A DNA stretch of 64,000 nt, taken from contig CM030931.1 in assembly GCA_018136815.1 (NCBI GenBank), positions 3,522,111 to 3,586,110 on the forward strand, read 5' to 3'. The stretch is from Isochrysis galbana (Eukaryota > Haptophyta > Isochrysidales > Isochrysidaceae). Made by a program: the position numbers and the translations under genes. Of the stretch, positions 10,351-22,060 are shown piece by piece (position 1 is the stretch's first letter; each line of letters starts with the position of its first letter). The notes under the pieces were generated by a model. It had not been told where the DNA came from and searched no databases. It was given only the letters and a program-made list of their open reading frames with translations.

Positions 10351-12237
10351 CTATCTACTCTTCTCTGTGGCATCGCCATCCCATTCTGAGATGAGCTGTT
10401 GGAGTTTTCGCTTAGGTGCTCGCACAGCTTCTTCGCATAGTACCAGCCTTTCGATTGGTGTGGACGGTAGTTCAAACTTGAAATCACGCAATGTGCGCTC
10501 AAGAACGGTTACTAATCCACGCGCACCTGACTGTTGCTCGGCGGCTTGCCGTGCGATCTCGTGAAGCGCTGCCTCAGTGACCTCGAGCTCGATGCCGTAT
10601 CCCTCGAAGTCCGCCTTCATCTGGCCCAAGACCGATCCCTCCACTTCGGTAAGGACGCGCACCAAATCCTCTTGCCGCAGCGTTCGGCAAGCAACACGCA
10701 CGGGTATGCGACCGACGAACTCGGGCTCAAGCCCGTAGCGTACCAAATCAGACGTGCTCACGTGCAGAAGAGGCTCGTCGTCCTCTGCGTAGGACGGACC
10801 CAAGCCATCCCCGTCTCCTCGTCCGGTGGGCGACGGATATCCGTCTAGCCGAGCATGACCACTTTGCGTAGCCGGCGCTCCATCCATCACTTCATTAGCC
10901 ATACCCGCAGTCTCTTCTAAGTCCCTGGCCGCTCTACGCGCCAGCTGCTCGCGCCGCAAGCCAGCCTCCATATCCGCAAATGCACCGCTCATGATGAACA
11001 AGATGTGTCGAGTCCTGATGCTTCTGCTCGCGCCAGCGCCCATTCTAACCAGAGTCGAGGGCGGTGTGGCTGCTGTCTGACGGGCCAAGAGGAAGTTGGG
11101 TTCATACTGAGAGAGCCACTCTGTCAAATATAAGGGGAGGCGAGAGCGACGTAGCGCAAGGAGCAGCATGCTGATAAGGCGCAACAAGGGAGGCACCTCT
11201 CGAGCCGTTCGAACATGTGTGCCGCTTCCCCTGTGCACCAGCACAAGGTGGTTTGAATAGAGAGAGGACGCACTCACTTGGATCGGCACCTCAGCATCCT
11301 CCATTAGCTTGAGCAACGCGCTCTGCACCGACTTGGTGTTGATGGTGCCACCTGTGCTAACGCCCAGTGCCCTAGCGCTACTCTGTGCAAGCTTATCCAC
11401 CTCGTCCACGTAGATTATTCCATACTCGGCCAGCTCGAGGTCCCCTCCCGCGGCGGGCAGAAGCCCGCGCACTATGTCGTCGACGTCGCCACCGACGTAG
11501 CCCGTCGCCGAGAACTTTGTCGCGTCTGCCTTAACAAATGGTACTTCGAGCAGCTTGGTGAGCGCACGCAACAAGTGCGTCTTTCCGGAGCCGGAGGGGC
11601 CGAGCAGAAGTACGTTGGGCTTTAGGTGATGTTGCTCAGCCACTTCAGGTGAAGCCAGACACCGGCGGACAAAGTTATAGTGGTCGCACACTGCAACAGC
11701 AAGCGCACGCTTCGCGCTCTCCTGCGCGATGACATGCTTGTCGAGGTGCGCCTTCACTTGACGAGGTGTCATGCTGAACTGCGCCACGTGTGCACGGCAC
11801 GTGACCGCCTCGGAATTCGTCACGCGGGCATCTTCGGCGTCCGCCTCCGTGGGCTTACTGAACGGCTGTCTCGCCGCCGCACGCCTCAGGTAGGACGAGG
11901 CGACGCTCCCTGCGGCTCCGCCGGCTGTCGCTTGCGGTTCTGCTGTTCTCTGCGTGCCCCGCGTGGCTGGCTCATCAACGATATTCATCTGGTTGACATC
12001 GAAGGGGCGCCGCCCGACAGCCTTGAGAAAAGTGTCGAAAGTATCAGCCTCCTCGTCTCGCGGGTAGCTGGCCATCTCCCTCTGCTCCGAATGCCTGAGG
12101 GCACCACTCGCTCTCTCCGCCACCTCTCCAGCCACACAGGTGCTGGAGGGCTCAGAGAGAGGGCTCGATGGGCGCGGCCAGCCCCGCCAAGCAGGACCGC
12201 GGGATAAGGCGCAGACAGGACGCACCAGCCGGCGCAT
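10351..12237 (-). CDS. CLPX: ClpX-type AAA+ unfoldase, organelle-targeted
   Basis: The coding model is the complement of 11278-12237 joined to 10351-11076, giving 561 residues. Bases 11277-11077 are a 201-base intron (GTGAGTGCG to CAG, phase 0) without a stop, so an unspliced reading stays open. The region it interrupts, between Walker B and sensor 1, has no such insert in ClpX. Motifs: Walker A GPSGSGKT at 213-220, GYVGGDVDDIVRGL, Walker B IIYVDEVDK at about 274-282, ALLKLMED, sensor 1 ILFIMSGAF, PEFVGRIPV and sensor 2 GARGL. The N-terminus MRRLVRPVCALSRGPAWRGW is Arg-rich without acids, typical of a mitochondrial presequence. The family normally feeds substrates to ClpP. The zinc-binding N-domain is absent, and about 60 extra residues sit after sensor 1. 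The start at 12237 is chosen for the presequence. Confidence 0.85.
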   Translation of the reverse strand: MRRLVRPVCALSRGPAWRGWPRPSSPLSEPSSTCVAGEVAERASGALRHSEQREMASYPRDEEADTFDTFLKAVGRRPFDVNQMNIVDEPATRGTQRTAEPQATAGGAAGSVASSYLRRAAARQPFSKPTEADAEDARVTNSEAVTCRAHVAQFSMTPRQVKAHLDKHVIAQESAKRALAVAVCDHYNFVRRCLASPEVAEQHHLKPNVLLLGPSGSGKTHLLRALTKLLEVPFVKADATKFSATGYVGGDVDDIVRGLLPAAGGDLELAEYGIIYVDEVDKLAQSSARALGVSTGGTINTKSVQSALLKLMEDAEVPIQVSASSLYSNHLVLVHRGSGTHVRTAREVPPLLRLISMLLLALRRSRLPLYLTEWLSQYEPNFLLARQTAATPPSTLVRMGAGASRSIRTRHILFIMSGAFADMEAGLRREQLARRAARDLEETAGMANEVMDGAPATQSGHARLDGYPSPTGRGDGDGLGPSYAEDDEPLLHVSTSDLVRYGLEPEFVGRIPVRVACRTLRQEDLVRVLTEVEGSVLGQMKADFEGYGIELEVTEAALHEIARQAAEQQSGARGLVTVLERTLRDFKFELPSTPIERLVLCEEAVRAPKRKLQQLISEWDGDATEKSR

Positions 12238-13199
12238 GCGGCGAGAGAGCAGAGAGGGGGCGGGGGCGGGGGGAAAGGGAGAGGGAGAGGAAAGGCGTGC
12301 CTGTTTGGCGCCCAAAGCCGCCGCAAGGGTCGGAGGAGAGCTGAGGTGGGGGATTTGGAGAGAAGATTCAGAGAATCAAAAGAATAGGCCAAAGTTCCAT
12401 GAGGAGAAGAGGAGGAGAGAAGGAGAGAGAGAGGCGAAGAAGAGCAGAGAAGCAGGCGAGGAGATCATGAGAAGGAGACGAGAGAGTGTGAAGGGGAAGC
12501 GGAGGAGATGTTTGGAGAGGCAGCGCGGACTCATGCGCGTCCGTCCGGGTGGAGGAGGCGCAGGTCCAGGCGGACGCCGTCCCGGCGCGCAGCGGAGAGT
12601 GGGTGGCGGAGTGGAGGAGGTCGGTGAAGAGGAAGAGGGAAGGGCAGCCTACACCGGCCCGCAAGGCGTCGGCAGCTAGCTGAATAAAGCGGGAGGCATC
12701 GTGCTCCTGCCGCCACTGCCACTGCGGGCCCAATGGCCAATGGCCAATGGCCCCACGGCGCAAACAAATAACAACCTAGGGCAACGCCCCACAGATCGAG
12801 AGTAGGAGAGCGATCGAGATTAGGCGTGCGGCGGATGTTACAGCTACAGCGGACGAAATGCAAGGCTTTGTTGACACCGAGGCCCGCAACGAGCAACGAG
12901 CCCCCCCCCCCCCCAAAGGCCAAAGGCCAAACAAAGGGTTTGAGGCGGTTTGACCGCTCGAACACGTAAAGAGCTCACAAGATTGTCTATTGACCTATTG
13001 GTGCACTAAAGAGAGTAGTGCTTGTGTAACCCTCCCTCGTCTCACCCGTTGCTACCACTGGCCACTGGCGTCCAGACGTCAGCCGCTCGGCGTGAGTACG
13101 CCCGTTCGCCCTAGCGTAACTTCTCTCGCCGCAGCCGGCCTGTTAGCCTTCGCATTGTCCGCCTCATCGGTGGGGGAGCGTGTCATTATTAGTCCCGAT
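12238..13199. other. ClpX upstream region with CCAAT repeats
   Basis: Bases 12240-12530 are purine-rich on the plus strand, a probable leader of the minus-strand ClpX gene. At about 12729-12750 three CCAATGG units stand in tandem. CCAAT boxes bind NF-Y in many eukaryotes, so a promoter role is possible. C-run and CAAAGGC repeats lie at 12901-12930. No separate gene is seen. Confidence 0.45.
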
Positions 13200-14816
13200 T
13201 CGGCTAACTCAATTCCGACGCCTCGATCCTTTAAGGAAGCCATCGCTGACCCCATTTACGGAAGCCGATGGCTAGAAGCCATGAAAGACGACGTCAAAGG
13301 AAAATACGAGACTAACCGCGCTTGGACACTTGTCAAAAGCCTACCCCCTGGCCGGAAATGTACTAAAGGCAAATGGGTGTACAAGGTAATCTACAAAGAC
13401 GACGGCTCGGTTGATCGATTCAAGGCCCGATGGGTGGCTTGTGGCTACTCTCAAATTGAAGGCATCGACTATGACGAAACATTTTGCTCTACCATGCGAT
13501 GTGAATCTATCCGCCTGTTCCTTGCCCATCTTTGCGCCTCTAGCTATGCATGGCTCGAGATAGACGTTACCAAGGCGTTTACTTACTCAAGGCGACATGG
13601 ATCCCAACATGGACTTATACGTATACGTCGAACAACCCCATGGCTTTGTCCAACAAGGTTTCACTGCTTGCAAGCTAACACGCCCTCTCGAAGGAACTAA
13701 ACAAGCCGGAAACCTATTCATGAAGTCTAACGCAGAGCATCTTCAATCGCTTGGATTCATTCGCTGTCCAGCCGAGCCCAATATCTTCAAGCGTACCCTC
13801 GATGGCATTCTAATTAAGATCGGACTCTACGTCGACAATCTGCTCATCGGGTATCCTCGAACCAAAAGCGGCGGAACCCAACTCGACTCCTTCATCCAAC
13901 AATACACCGCTCGTTTTGCTTGTAGCGCCCCTAAGCCGCCATCGCTCTTCTGCGGCATGAGCCTCACCAGGGACTACGCCAACAAAACAATGACCATCAA
14001 TCAAGACAACTATATCATATATATATCCAAACCGCATCGAAGAAATTTCTATCAACGTCTTCTCAACCCTACTCGGTTCCCGTTCGATCCTCCGATGTTG
14101 AGGGATTTATGAAGATGAACGGCGCTAACAACGATGAGGAACGAGCTGCCATGCGCGATAGGCCATTCTTATCCCTCATGGGATGCATACTTTGGGTTGC
14201 TAATTGCACGAGGCCTGACATCTCATTCGTCTCGAGCTTCCTTTGTCAATTTATGCATGATCCCAGTCCGTCGAATCATTCCGCCGCCCTCGGCGCGCTA
14301 GCCTACCTTCACAACACTAGGCATCTCGGGATTAAATTCAACGGCAACCGTCCGGACATTGAAGTTTATTCCGACGCATCATGGGGGAGTTCACCGACGC
14401 CCTTCGCCGGCCACATCATCAAATACTGCGGTGCCGCTATCTCATACTCCGCTCGCAAACTCAAGATCATTCCACAAAGCTCCGCTGAGGCCGAAATCGC
14501 CGCCTACACCAATGCTGCTAAAGACCTTCGCTTCGTACTCAATGTTCTCGAGTTTCTCGAAGCCGAATATAAACTCCCGGCGACAATCTTCTGCGATAAC
14601 TCAGCTACCGTTGCGTCCATCAAGAACCCTGGCGTAAAAGGACGCACTCGACACTACGACAATTGGATCTGGTTTGGTCGCAAACAATATCTCGATCGTG
14701 TTTCCATACCGATGTGGATATCGACTGAAGATCAGATCGCTGATATGATGACCAAGGCGCTTGAGAAGAATAAATTCGTAAAATTTCGCAACCTCGCGCT
14801 GGGAGCATCAAATTAA
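13200..14816 (+). mobile_element. Ty1/Copia retrotransposon, RT and RNase H remnant
   Basis: Three consecutive frames encode the Copia reverse transcriptase and RNase H. Frame 1 (to about 13600) has FKEAIADPIYGSRWLEAMKD and KWVYKVIYKDDGSVDRFKAR. Frame 2 (13597-14060) has VEQPHGFV, GTKQAGNLF and LYVDNLLIG. Frame 3 (14109-14816) has RPFLSLMGCILWVANCTRPD, YSDASWG, SSAEAEIAAY and DNSATVASIKNP. At least two frameshifts break it, and the catalytic YVDD box reads YVDN, so it is inactive. Gag, protease and integrase are missing and I found no flanking long terminal repeats, so it is a 5'-truncated relic. Confidence 0.9.
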
Positions 14817-15640
14817 TCCAAAATCTTGGATTTAACCCCGCATGCCCCATTCTCTGACTTCATGTTTCATGTCACTTGCTTGGTAATAGCCTCCGCTTCA
14901 TTCAACATTCAACCTCAACTAGGCAACCAGGTGCTGGGTCACGACGCAGGAATGTTACAGGTTTGGATGCCGCCGACTCAGGCGAAGAATTGTTGCTGGC
15001 CTATGTCTTTGAAGCTTGAGCACATTTCAGCCTCGAAGGTAAGCTTGTACCTTTCTCGGGAATGGCAACGATTGGGAGAATCAGGGTTTCGCCTTTGGCG
15101 ATGGGGGAGCGTCAGAGTTATGAGTTATATTGTTGTGTTAGTATAACCTTAGTGCTGCGGGACCGTAGCCCTTCGACGGCAACGGAGCCCCTACCCCGCG
15201 ATGGGGGTGTGCGCGGTTGGCGCATGGCTCGTCCGGTGTATGTGGCTAGGAGTGCTAGCTAACAAGATGTCATACGACGCTGTAAGTTCTAACGAAAACC
15301 CTCTACTCTACTACTAGTGTGTTTTCCAGTTTTCCTTCTCTGCTGCCTGTTTTCTTTTTTGCCCTTCCCGTGAAGTTTTGACCACGGCCCCCTCAAAAGC
15401 GTCCCGCCAGACTCCCACCTGCCGCAGCGAGAGGGAGCGCCCCGCCGAGCCCCCTCTCCCTTCTTCCTCTCTCTCCCTCTCCCTCTCCCGCTTCTTCTCG
15501 CTCCCTCCCTCCGTCGGTGCCGTTCGGCGCTGACGCGACTGAGTCAAGTCGGAGCAGTTCGCTTTCCCACCCTCCCTTTCCACCTCTGGCCCCTTCCCTC
15601 CATCTTTCCCTCTCTCCTCTCCTCTCCTCTCTCCTCTCGG
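14817..15640. other. Intergenic; pyrimidine-rich leader of CEP131
   Basis: The first 500 bases have no coding signal. Bases 15400-15640 are C/T-rich with CTCTC runs up to the CEP131 ATG, resembling the leaders of other genes in this window. Confidence 0.5.
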
Positions 15641-18600
15641 ATGACGGAGTTCGAGCGGCTGCGCAGCGCCACACGAGTGCAGCGTGCGGCCCGCGCGATG
15701 ATTGAACGGCGGAGGGAGCACCAGCGGCGCACCGTCGCACAGATCATGCGCCAGACCCGCGAGCATCTGCGTGTGAGAAAGGCAGAAAGCCACGTGGAGG
15801 AACCACGCTCCGCTAGTGTGCAGGTGGAGGAGGCTCTCGGTCAAAGCTTCTCTGCGCTCCAGCTGAGCAGCTCAGCCTCGCTGCAGGAGCGATTGGAGGA
15901 GCTGCAGCGTGTTGTCGTGACTGAGCGCCAGCGCATCTCAGCGCTTGAGGCCGAGTGCGAGCAGCCCCTCCGTGCGCTACCGCTTGACGGCAGTCAGTAC
16001 CTTGAAGGGAACACGAAAATGACCTCTCCCCAGCGCGCCCTGGCGTGCTCTCCGTCTCTTTCGGCGCCCGCTCTGACGGCATCGCCGACTGATGCAAAAC
16101 TCGCGTCTCGCGTGGCGCCTGCGAGTATGCAAGGATCGCCGGCACGTGGATCTGTCCTCTCAGCTTCAGTCATTGAGTTCACCAGGTTGGAGCACGAGTG
16201 TGGTGTATCCCCTTTCGAGAAGAAGCAGCGGTCAGCACAGCAGGAAGCCAGCGAAGAGTGGCATGGTCCATCTATTCCGGTGCCTCAACACTTTGCTAGC
16301 TCTCCACAGGGAGCGAAGGGCGCGAACATCTCGGCCACTGAGTCGGCTTGGTTAGACAGAGTGGTGGTTTCGGCTGTCACCGTAGAGCCTGCCACTCAGC
16401 CTGCGACACCACCGCTTGTACTCGACCCACCAGGGGCTGGTGATGAGACTACATCACTTATGGAGTACTCGGATCCAGTTTCGTGCTACACTTTCACTGC
16501 AACCAACGCAACCAGCAAGGCTTTGGCCTCCGTATGCTCATGCCTACGGGAAACCTTGCCCTCAACAGAACCCCACGGCTTTCTCGGGGTCTACTCAGAC
16601 TCGACTCAGAACTTCATGCCAGCGCACGACAGTAGCAGTCCCGGCTTCAGCGCTCAGTCCTTCGCTAATCGGCCCAAGGGAGCCGCGAGCACTCTGTCGG
16701 CATCTGCTCTGAATCTATCTCAGGGCAACCTCTCTGCCATTCTGGAATTCTTGGACGAGTCTGAAAACTTGCCACCTCAAAACGCCACGCGGAGGAACAA
16801 CGGCAATGATGGCCTCGACAGCTCTTCCTTGCTGACACCAGCGTCTGTACAGGGCCTGAAAGCTCCGCTGGCTGACACCGGCATAGCAGGCGTGCCGGGA
16901 AGCCTGCCCAAGTTTATAAGCAGTCGAGACCGGTTTGCCGAGCACGGAGTCCCCGAGACCGAGGTCTCATCCTTGACAGATGTGCACAACAAGCGAAGCT
17001 CGATGCCAATAAACACTGGCGGCGAGTGCAGATTCAGCAGCCCTCCAGCCGGCGTGCCGAAGCCGCCCTCCTCAGCGGATAGAGAGTCGGAAGGGGGCTC
17101 GACCACGCATTCTCGAGGCGCGCAATTGGCACAAACTGTTTATGCGGGAGTGAAGACCAAGATGGCAGCGATGAAGGCGGAGCTGCATGCATTGAGAGAT
17201 AGAAGCTCTGAGTTGCAGGTGCGCGGAAGCTTTGCAGAACGAACAGTGTCGCTGTCAGACCCAGTCGAGCTTAGCTGCCGCACACCCCTCCTGTCCAGGC
17301 GGCCCTCATCGACAAGGATGCAGAAGTGGAGGCCGCTCGTAGGGCAGCAGAGTCCCAGGCAGCCTCTCAAGCGGCTGCTGCCAAGGCGGCTGCGGACGAG
17401 GCAGTGGGTCGCCATCTGGCCTTCATTGACAGGCTGCTTGCTGATAAGGCTGAGTTGAGCAGGCAATGTGAGAACCTCGCAGCGCAGCTCAAGGCGCAAG
17501 AAGAGAGACACGCGGCCGCCGAGGAGAAGCGAGAAGAGGCCTACTCTAGGGAGATGAAGAGGCAAAAGGAGATGTGGGCGGCGGGCGAAAAGACTAGGCG
17601 AGAGCAAGTGAGTATGCAAGCCGGTTCCCAAGGCGCTGTGGCGCCCCGCATGCTGCTTGCGGCGATCATGGCGTCTACTGAAATGCTCCAGCCGTGTGGC
17701 CCAGTCCCTAGCGTAGCACAGGTTGAGCGTCTTGCGCTGTCGACCTCACTCTCCCCCACCACTCCGTAGTGGGTTGCGGACAAAACCAAGGAAATTAAGG
17801 AGGCGACTGTTCGAGGTCTTGAGCCTGACATACAGCGGCTAATGGCTCGTCATCGTGAGGAAATGCGGCGCCTTGAGGAGAGTTTGCGCGACGAGCTCTC
17901 CCGGCAATTGGCCGCGGAAGAGGCGCGCAATGAGCGCGAGGCAGCACGACTGCGCGCTGCAGCTGATGACGAGCGACGCGAGGCAGTGCATCGTGAGCGG
18001 ACGGCGTGCGAGCGACGCTTGGCGGAGATGGCCTCGCAGGTAGAGAACGTGGCAGCAGCAGCACGGAGCCGCGAGAGAGCGGGGTTCATTGCAGAGCGTG
18101 AGGCTGACGAGGCGCGCGCAAGACGGGAGATTACTAGACTCGAGGAGGAGTTGAAAGTTGCAAAGAAGGCGGCGATTGCCGTCGAGGAGCAGGTGAGGTG
18201 GCATGATGGGCCGCTGGAGCCAGGGTTGGCACATTGGGCTGCCGAGACCCTGTCAGGTTGCGTATCAGATTGCGTGCAAGCAGGCTGTAGCCGACGCTTG
18301 TCAAATGCAACCTCCGTCACCTTGTGGTCTCAGGCTCGCTCTGATGTCGATGCTGCGCGGCGAGATGCTGAATCTCGAATCGCCTTGGCTGTTCACGAGG
18401 CACAGGATTCCCATGCAGCCGCACGGCTGCGGTGGGAAGAGAACTTGGAGTCGCAGGTCGCCTCTCGTTTGGAGGAGGAGAAGCGCAGACTAGAAGCTGA
18501 ATCGGTTGCCCGACGTGCCGAGGAGATTGACAAGGTGGTGGGAAAGCTCTCCAAGGAGATGGCGATCGCCGCCAAGGTAGGGCGCTGCATGTTCTCGTGC

Positions 18601-19249
18601 CTGGTCCCGTGAGCATCCTCGTCCGGGGAAGTGACAAAAGGACTTACCGCCGCAAGTGGCATTTGTGCAGGCGGCTGACGACCGGCTCCAACTCGAACGC
18701 GCTAAGCTCAAAGATGCGAAGGCCGAGGCCTCGCGCGAGGCCGCCAAGGAGCTGGCTGAGATGACCGCAAAGTATCTGGCTGCTGTAGATAACGTGACCT
18801 CGCTTGAAGCTCGCGTTGATTCGCTTAGTGAGGAGCTCGCATCGGCACGGATGGAATCGTCGACCATCTCAGCTGATGCCCACTCTCTGCGCGAGGCGCT
18901 CGCCAAGGAGAGGGCTCGCACGCAGGAAGCAGTGGCGCACGAGCGCTCAGAGGCGCAGGCGAAGCTCGCGTCGACGCAGGGCAAGTGCCATGCGCTAACG
19001 TCAGAGTTGGAAGCGCTGCGGCGCTCTCTAGCACTGGCCGGCGCCGCAGGTGCGAATGAGCTCGCAGCGGCCAAGCAGCAGCATGAGCGTGAGATGCTGC
19101 ATGTGGAGGCACGAGTACGCGCAGCCATCACTCGCAAGGACGAGGCGCTACGAGAAGCTCAAGACAGGCTGGCAGCCTCGCAGCGGGAACTTCATGAAGT
19201 ACGCCAACAGCTGCATGCGACGCAGCAAGAGATTCTGTCAATGAGCTGA
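15641..19249 (+). CDS. CEP131: CEP131 (AZI1) homologue, centriole/basal-body coiled-coil protein
   Basis: I join 15641-17218, 17299-17607, 17770-18192, 18334-18576 and 18671-19249. All four introns are phase 0 (donors GTGCGC, GTGAGT, GTGAGG, GTAGGG), giving 1043 residues, close to the roughly 1080 of vertebrate CEP131. The start has an IQ-like RSATRVQRAARAMIERRR. Residues 60-500 are Ser/Pro-rich and poorly structured. From about 527 to the end the protein is continuous coiled coil. Exon 3 opens WVADKTKEIKEATVRGLEPD, then IQRLMARHREEMRRL, the hallmark block of CEP131, and the C-terminus ARVRAAITRKDEALREA matches the family's conserved end. CEP131 works at centriolar satellites and the basal body or transition zone in cilium formation, so it implies a flagellated life stage. 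Confidence 0.9.
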
Positions 19250-19439
19250 TCGATGTGACAACACAAGAAGAGACGTTTCCTCTGCCTTCCGCTGGAGGTT
19301 GTCCTTATTCTGTCCAAAGCCCACCATTTGTCCTCGCTCTGTGTCGCCGTCGATCCTAGAACAATTTACGCACAGGGGGCGTGTCTTCTCTCATGACCCC
19401 CCAGACCCACCAACCCATCAACCAACACCTTGTTGCTGC
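19250..19439. other. 3' flank of CEP131
   Basis: There is no coding signal. This is probably the 3' untranslated region before the repeat copy that starts near 19440. Confidence 0.4.
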
Positions 19440-20000
19440 TTTCTACTTTTAAGAGCAAAATTTTCAACTATCATCAAAACGATAGGGTCCTGGAGCGCGC
19501 CACACTCCCCTCCTCTCTCTCCGCCCGCCGCGCCGGCCGACCAAGTGATGGCCGACGCCTCGCACCCGCAGCACCCTCCTCCAGGGACCACGCCCATCTA
19601 GGTGGTCGCGAACCGCCCCTCGGCCCAACAACAGCACCCAAACACCACAACACCCACACCAGCATAACCACCACAAGATCACAAGATGGAACACGAACAA
19701 GTGGCAAGTGGTGCCTCAGGGCCCACTCTCCACTCTCCAATCTCCCATAGGCCCATAGGGAAAGCCTCTGGGCTGGGTCCCTACGGCAAAGCCATGGCAC
19801 TGCCCCCGACCCCGTGCGCCAGCACGGGGCACAGGCCCGGCCGGTCGACAAGACCACCATCACAGGACCTGAGGAGCCATGCAGAAAATGCTGCAGGGCT
19901 CAACAGGACTACTCACCCGCGCAACCACACAAGCAAGGAGGGGCTACAGATCGGCCCGTGTATCGGTTTCTTAGTGTGTGTGTACATATGTACATAGTAG
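19440..20000 (+). mobile_element. MERA-family repeat, most complete copy
   Basis: A leader ACTATCATCAAAACGATAGG (19467-19486) matches the palindromic leader at 9845-9870. The frame after it gives ERATLPSSLSARRAGRPSDG, the initiator being CTG where other copies have ATG. The KASGLGPYGKA block at 19760-19790 ties it to the copies at 7.7 and 8.5 kb. It ends near a TG/TACATATG repeat at 19976-20007. No enzymatic domain is visible. Confidence 0.5.
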
Positions 20001-20011
20001 TACATATGATA

Positions 20012-20130
20012 GCCCGGTCACTCACTAGGGGGGTGCGGATAGGCTGGGGTCAGGATTTCGAAAATTTCTTTCGAAATTTGGGGGGGGGTCGCCGGGAGAA
20101 ATTTCGTTCGAAATTTCTCGAAATTTGGGG
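20012..20130. repeat. Repeat with TTCGAAATTT palindromes
   Basis: Six or so AAATTTC/GAAATTT units spaced by G-runs follow a TAGCCCGGTCACTCACT start (20012-20028). That start also opens the repeat at 28832 and, reversed, closes the one at 55400-55415. The AAATTTCG-rich part resembles the elements at 31.2, 48.8 and 50.2 kb. Confidence 0.5.
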
Positions 20131-20722
20131 GGGTGAGGGGGCTGAAGATGCGATACCAAGGGGGGGGGGGGTCGCGGGGAAGCAGGGGGGAGGGGGAGCG
20201 CGCGAACCCGTGGCGCGAAATCAGAGCGCCCCGCCCCCGCCTCTCCGCCCGGAGACCCCTTCCCCCCTCCCCCCCCCTCCCCCCCCTCCCCCCCCAGATG
20301 GAGCGGGAGCAGAGGCGCGCTACCCACTCGCCGGGGGACACAACTGCAGCGCCATTCGGTGTACGGACCTCGGTGCGCCTCAGTGTCGAGTGGGCGCAAG
20401 TGCTGTCGCAAGTGAGGCCTGAAGCGAGCGAGGCATAAGGCCTTTCGAGTGTAAGGGCTTAATTTAAAGGGCCTTAACAATAACTATTGCAATCTTTGGT
20501 GCACACACACACGGCAACGTGAACAAGGGGGCGACAAGGAGCGGACGGCGCGCTGTTCCATCTCCCTGATGAAGTCGACTCCGGCCACCGAAGTGTGAAG
20601 GCGGGACGTCTCCTCAAACTTTGAGCGGCGTCACCCCTTCCACTCACACTCTCCTCTACTCTAATGTAGATATTGTATTTTTCTCCTACTAAACAGTGTC
20701 AGAAGCAGGGGACGACGGCACC
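20131..20722. other. G/C-tract region and cyclophilin leader
   Basis: G-runs (20160-20200) and C-runs (20255-20297) dominate the first half. The rest is an unremarkable leader to the cyclophilin ATG. No gene is recognised. Confidence 0.45.
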
Positions 20723-21676
20723 ATGCTTCTCTGTCTGCTCTGCGTGCCTCCACTCCTCGGCTTCAGCTCGACTCCTGGAGGGAAGGCGGCGGAGCTGATT
20801 CGATGCGCATTGTGGGCCGATTCCCCTGGCTGCACTTTTCCTCCTCCGCCACCTCGATTCGCCGTACAATTCGAGTGCGGCCAGTATGGCTCCTTCACGC
20901 TCGGCGTCATCACCGAGTGGCAGCCGATCTATGCCACTCGTTTGTGGCAGTTGGTGCAGCTGGGGTACTACGAAGAGAACCCGCTCTATCGATTTGACTA
21001 TCGAAACGCCACACAACGCTTCGTCGTACAGTATGGCGCAAATCTGCTGGAGGGAGTGCAGGAGGTCTGGGAGAGAAAGCGTGCAATCAACCAGTCTACG
21101 CCCGCGCTGGTTGCGAACACAAGAGGACGTCTCACTTTTGCGATGGAGGCAATGGTGTGCAACACATCTGCTGAGTCAGATCCGTGTGAACCCTATCGGC
21201 CTGCCTGCACTGCCGAAGACTACTGCGCATATGGAGGGTCAACGCAGGTAAGCTGCCCGTTGCAGATGCAACTGCTTGCAGACAGGCTAGCAGCCACGAC
21301 CCGCCCCCCACATACGTCCCCGTCTAGTTTGATTCCTGAGGCTGATTACTGCTCATAGATATACATCAATCTCGAGAATAATTCACGTCTCGACGCGCAC
21401 GGCTTCGCGCCAATCGGCGAAATACTGGGAGATGGCATGAAGGTTGTGGAGAGCCTCGGTCAAGTCATAGGCAACAGGTATGGTGAAGTCAAGGAACTTT
21501 GCTCCCTACATGAAGCGGATGCCGGGGTCTTCTGCATCTATAAGAATGGCCTACGGCAGGGCGTTGACTCGGCACGCCTTATGCTTCCAGAAGCCCGCGA
21601 GTACATGGAGAATGCATTTCCGCTCATGTGGGATCGTCGCGTGCGCTCGGCTAAGTTAGTCGAGTGGTTGGAGTAG
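20723..21676 (+). CDS. Secreted divergent cyclophilin (peptidyl-prolyl isomerase type)
   Basis: I join 20723-21247 and 21359-21676 over one phase-0 intron (GTAAGC..TAG), giving 280 residues. The start MLLCLLCVPPLLGFSS is a signal peptide. The cyclophilin fold is shown by YATRLWQLVQLGYYEENPLY, then RF..R.ATQRFVVQYG (the FMIQGG region, Arg and Gln kept), TRGRLTFAM, and in exon 2 INLENNSRLDAHGFAPIGEI, then LGDGMKVVESL. Near the C-terminus a FPLMWDRRV-type end resembles algal secreted cyclophilins. A Cys-rich insert (about residues 152-175: five Cys) precedes the intron and may form disulfides in the ER lumen. Isomerase activity is plausible but unproven, because the usual Trp/His pocket is not evident. 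Confidence 0.75.
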
Positions 21677-22060
21677 AATTGGAATAGGGTCTCGCAGTAA
21701 GTATTGCCGCTGTGGCTGGGCCGCTGTTATGGTGGTTATTCTCGAATCGGAAACCTGGGAAGGATTGATGTGCACCCATCGACAACTTACTCTTAATAAT
21801 AATATCAATGATGATAAAATGGCTGAGTATTAGTATTAGTGGCACTGCTCTGCTGTGCCCGCACTAGCCGCACTGCAGCGGGACTGGTGCAGTGGCCACT
21901 AGCTATAGGTATAGGGCGGTCAAACAGCTAGTTTAACTTCTAAGGGTGAAAATGGACAAAGTCAAGATTGAGGATGACAACGACGATTTTGAATCTGCTG
22001 ACCGGATAGGTGTAATAAGCACATACCCGGTGCCCTTTGACCTTTGAAAGGGCCCTTTAG
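21677..22060. other. Intergenic with a MITE end
   Basis: Bases 21911-21985 begin TAGGGCGGTCAAACAGC and share about 75 bases with 54567-54650, a terminus of the TA-flanked MITE family (see 45178-45642). No gene is seen. Confidence 0.5.

Noticed and set aside
13200-14816. Active Copia element
   Set aside because: At least two frameshifts, YVDN in place of YVDD, and no gag, protease, integrase or terminal repeats.
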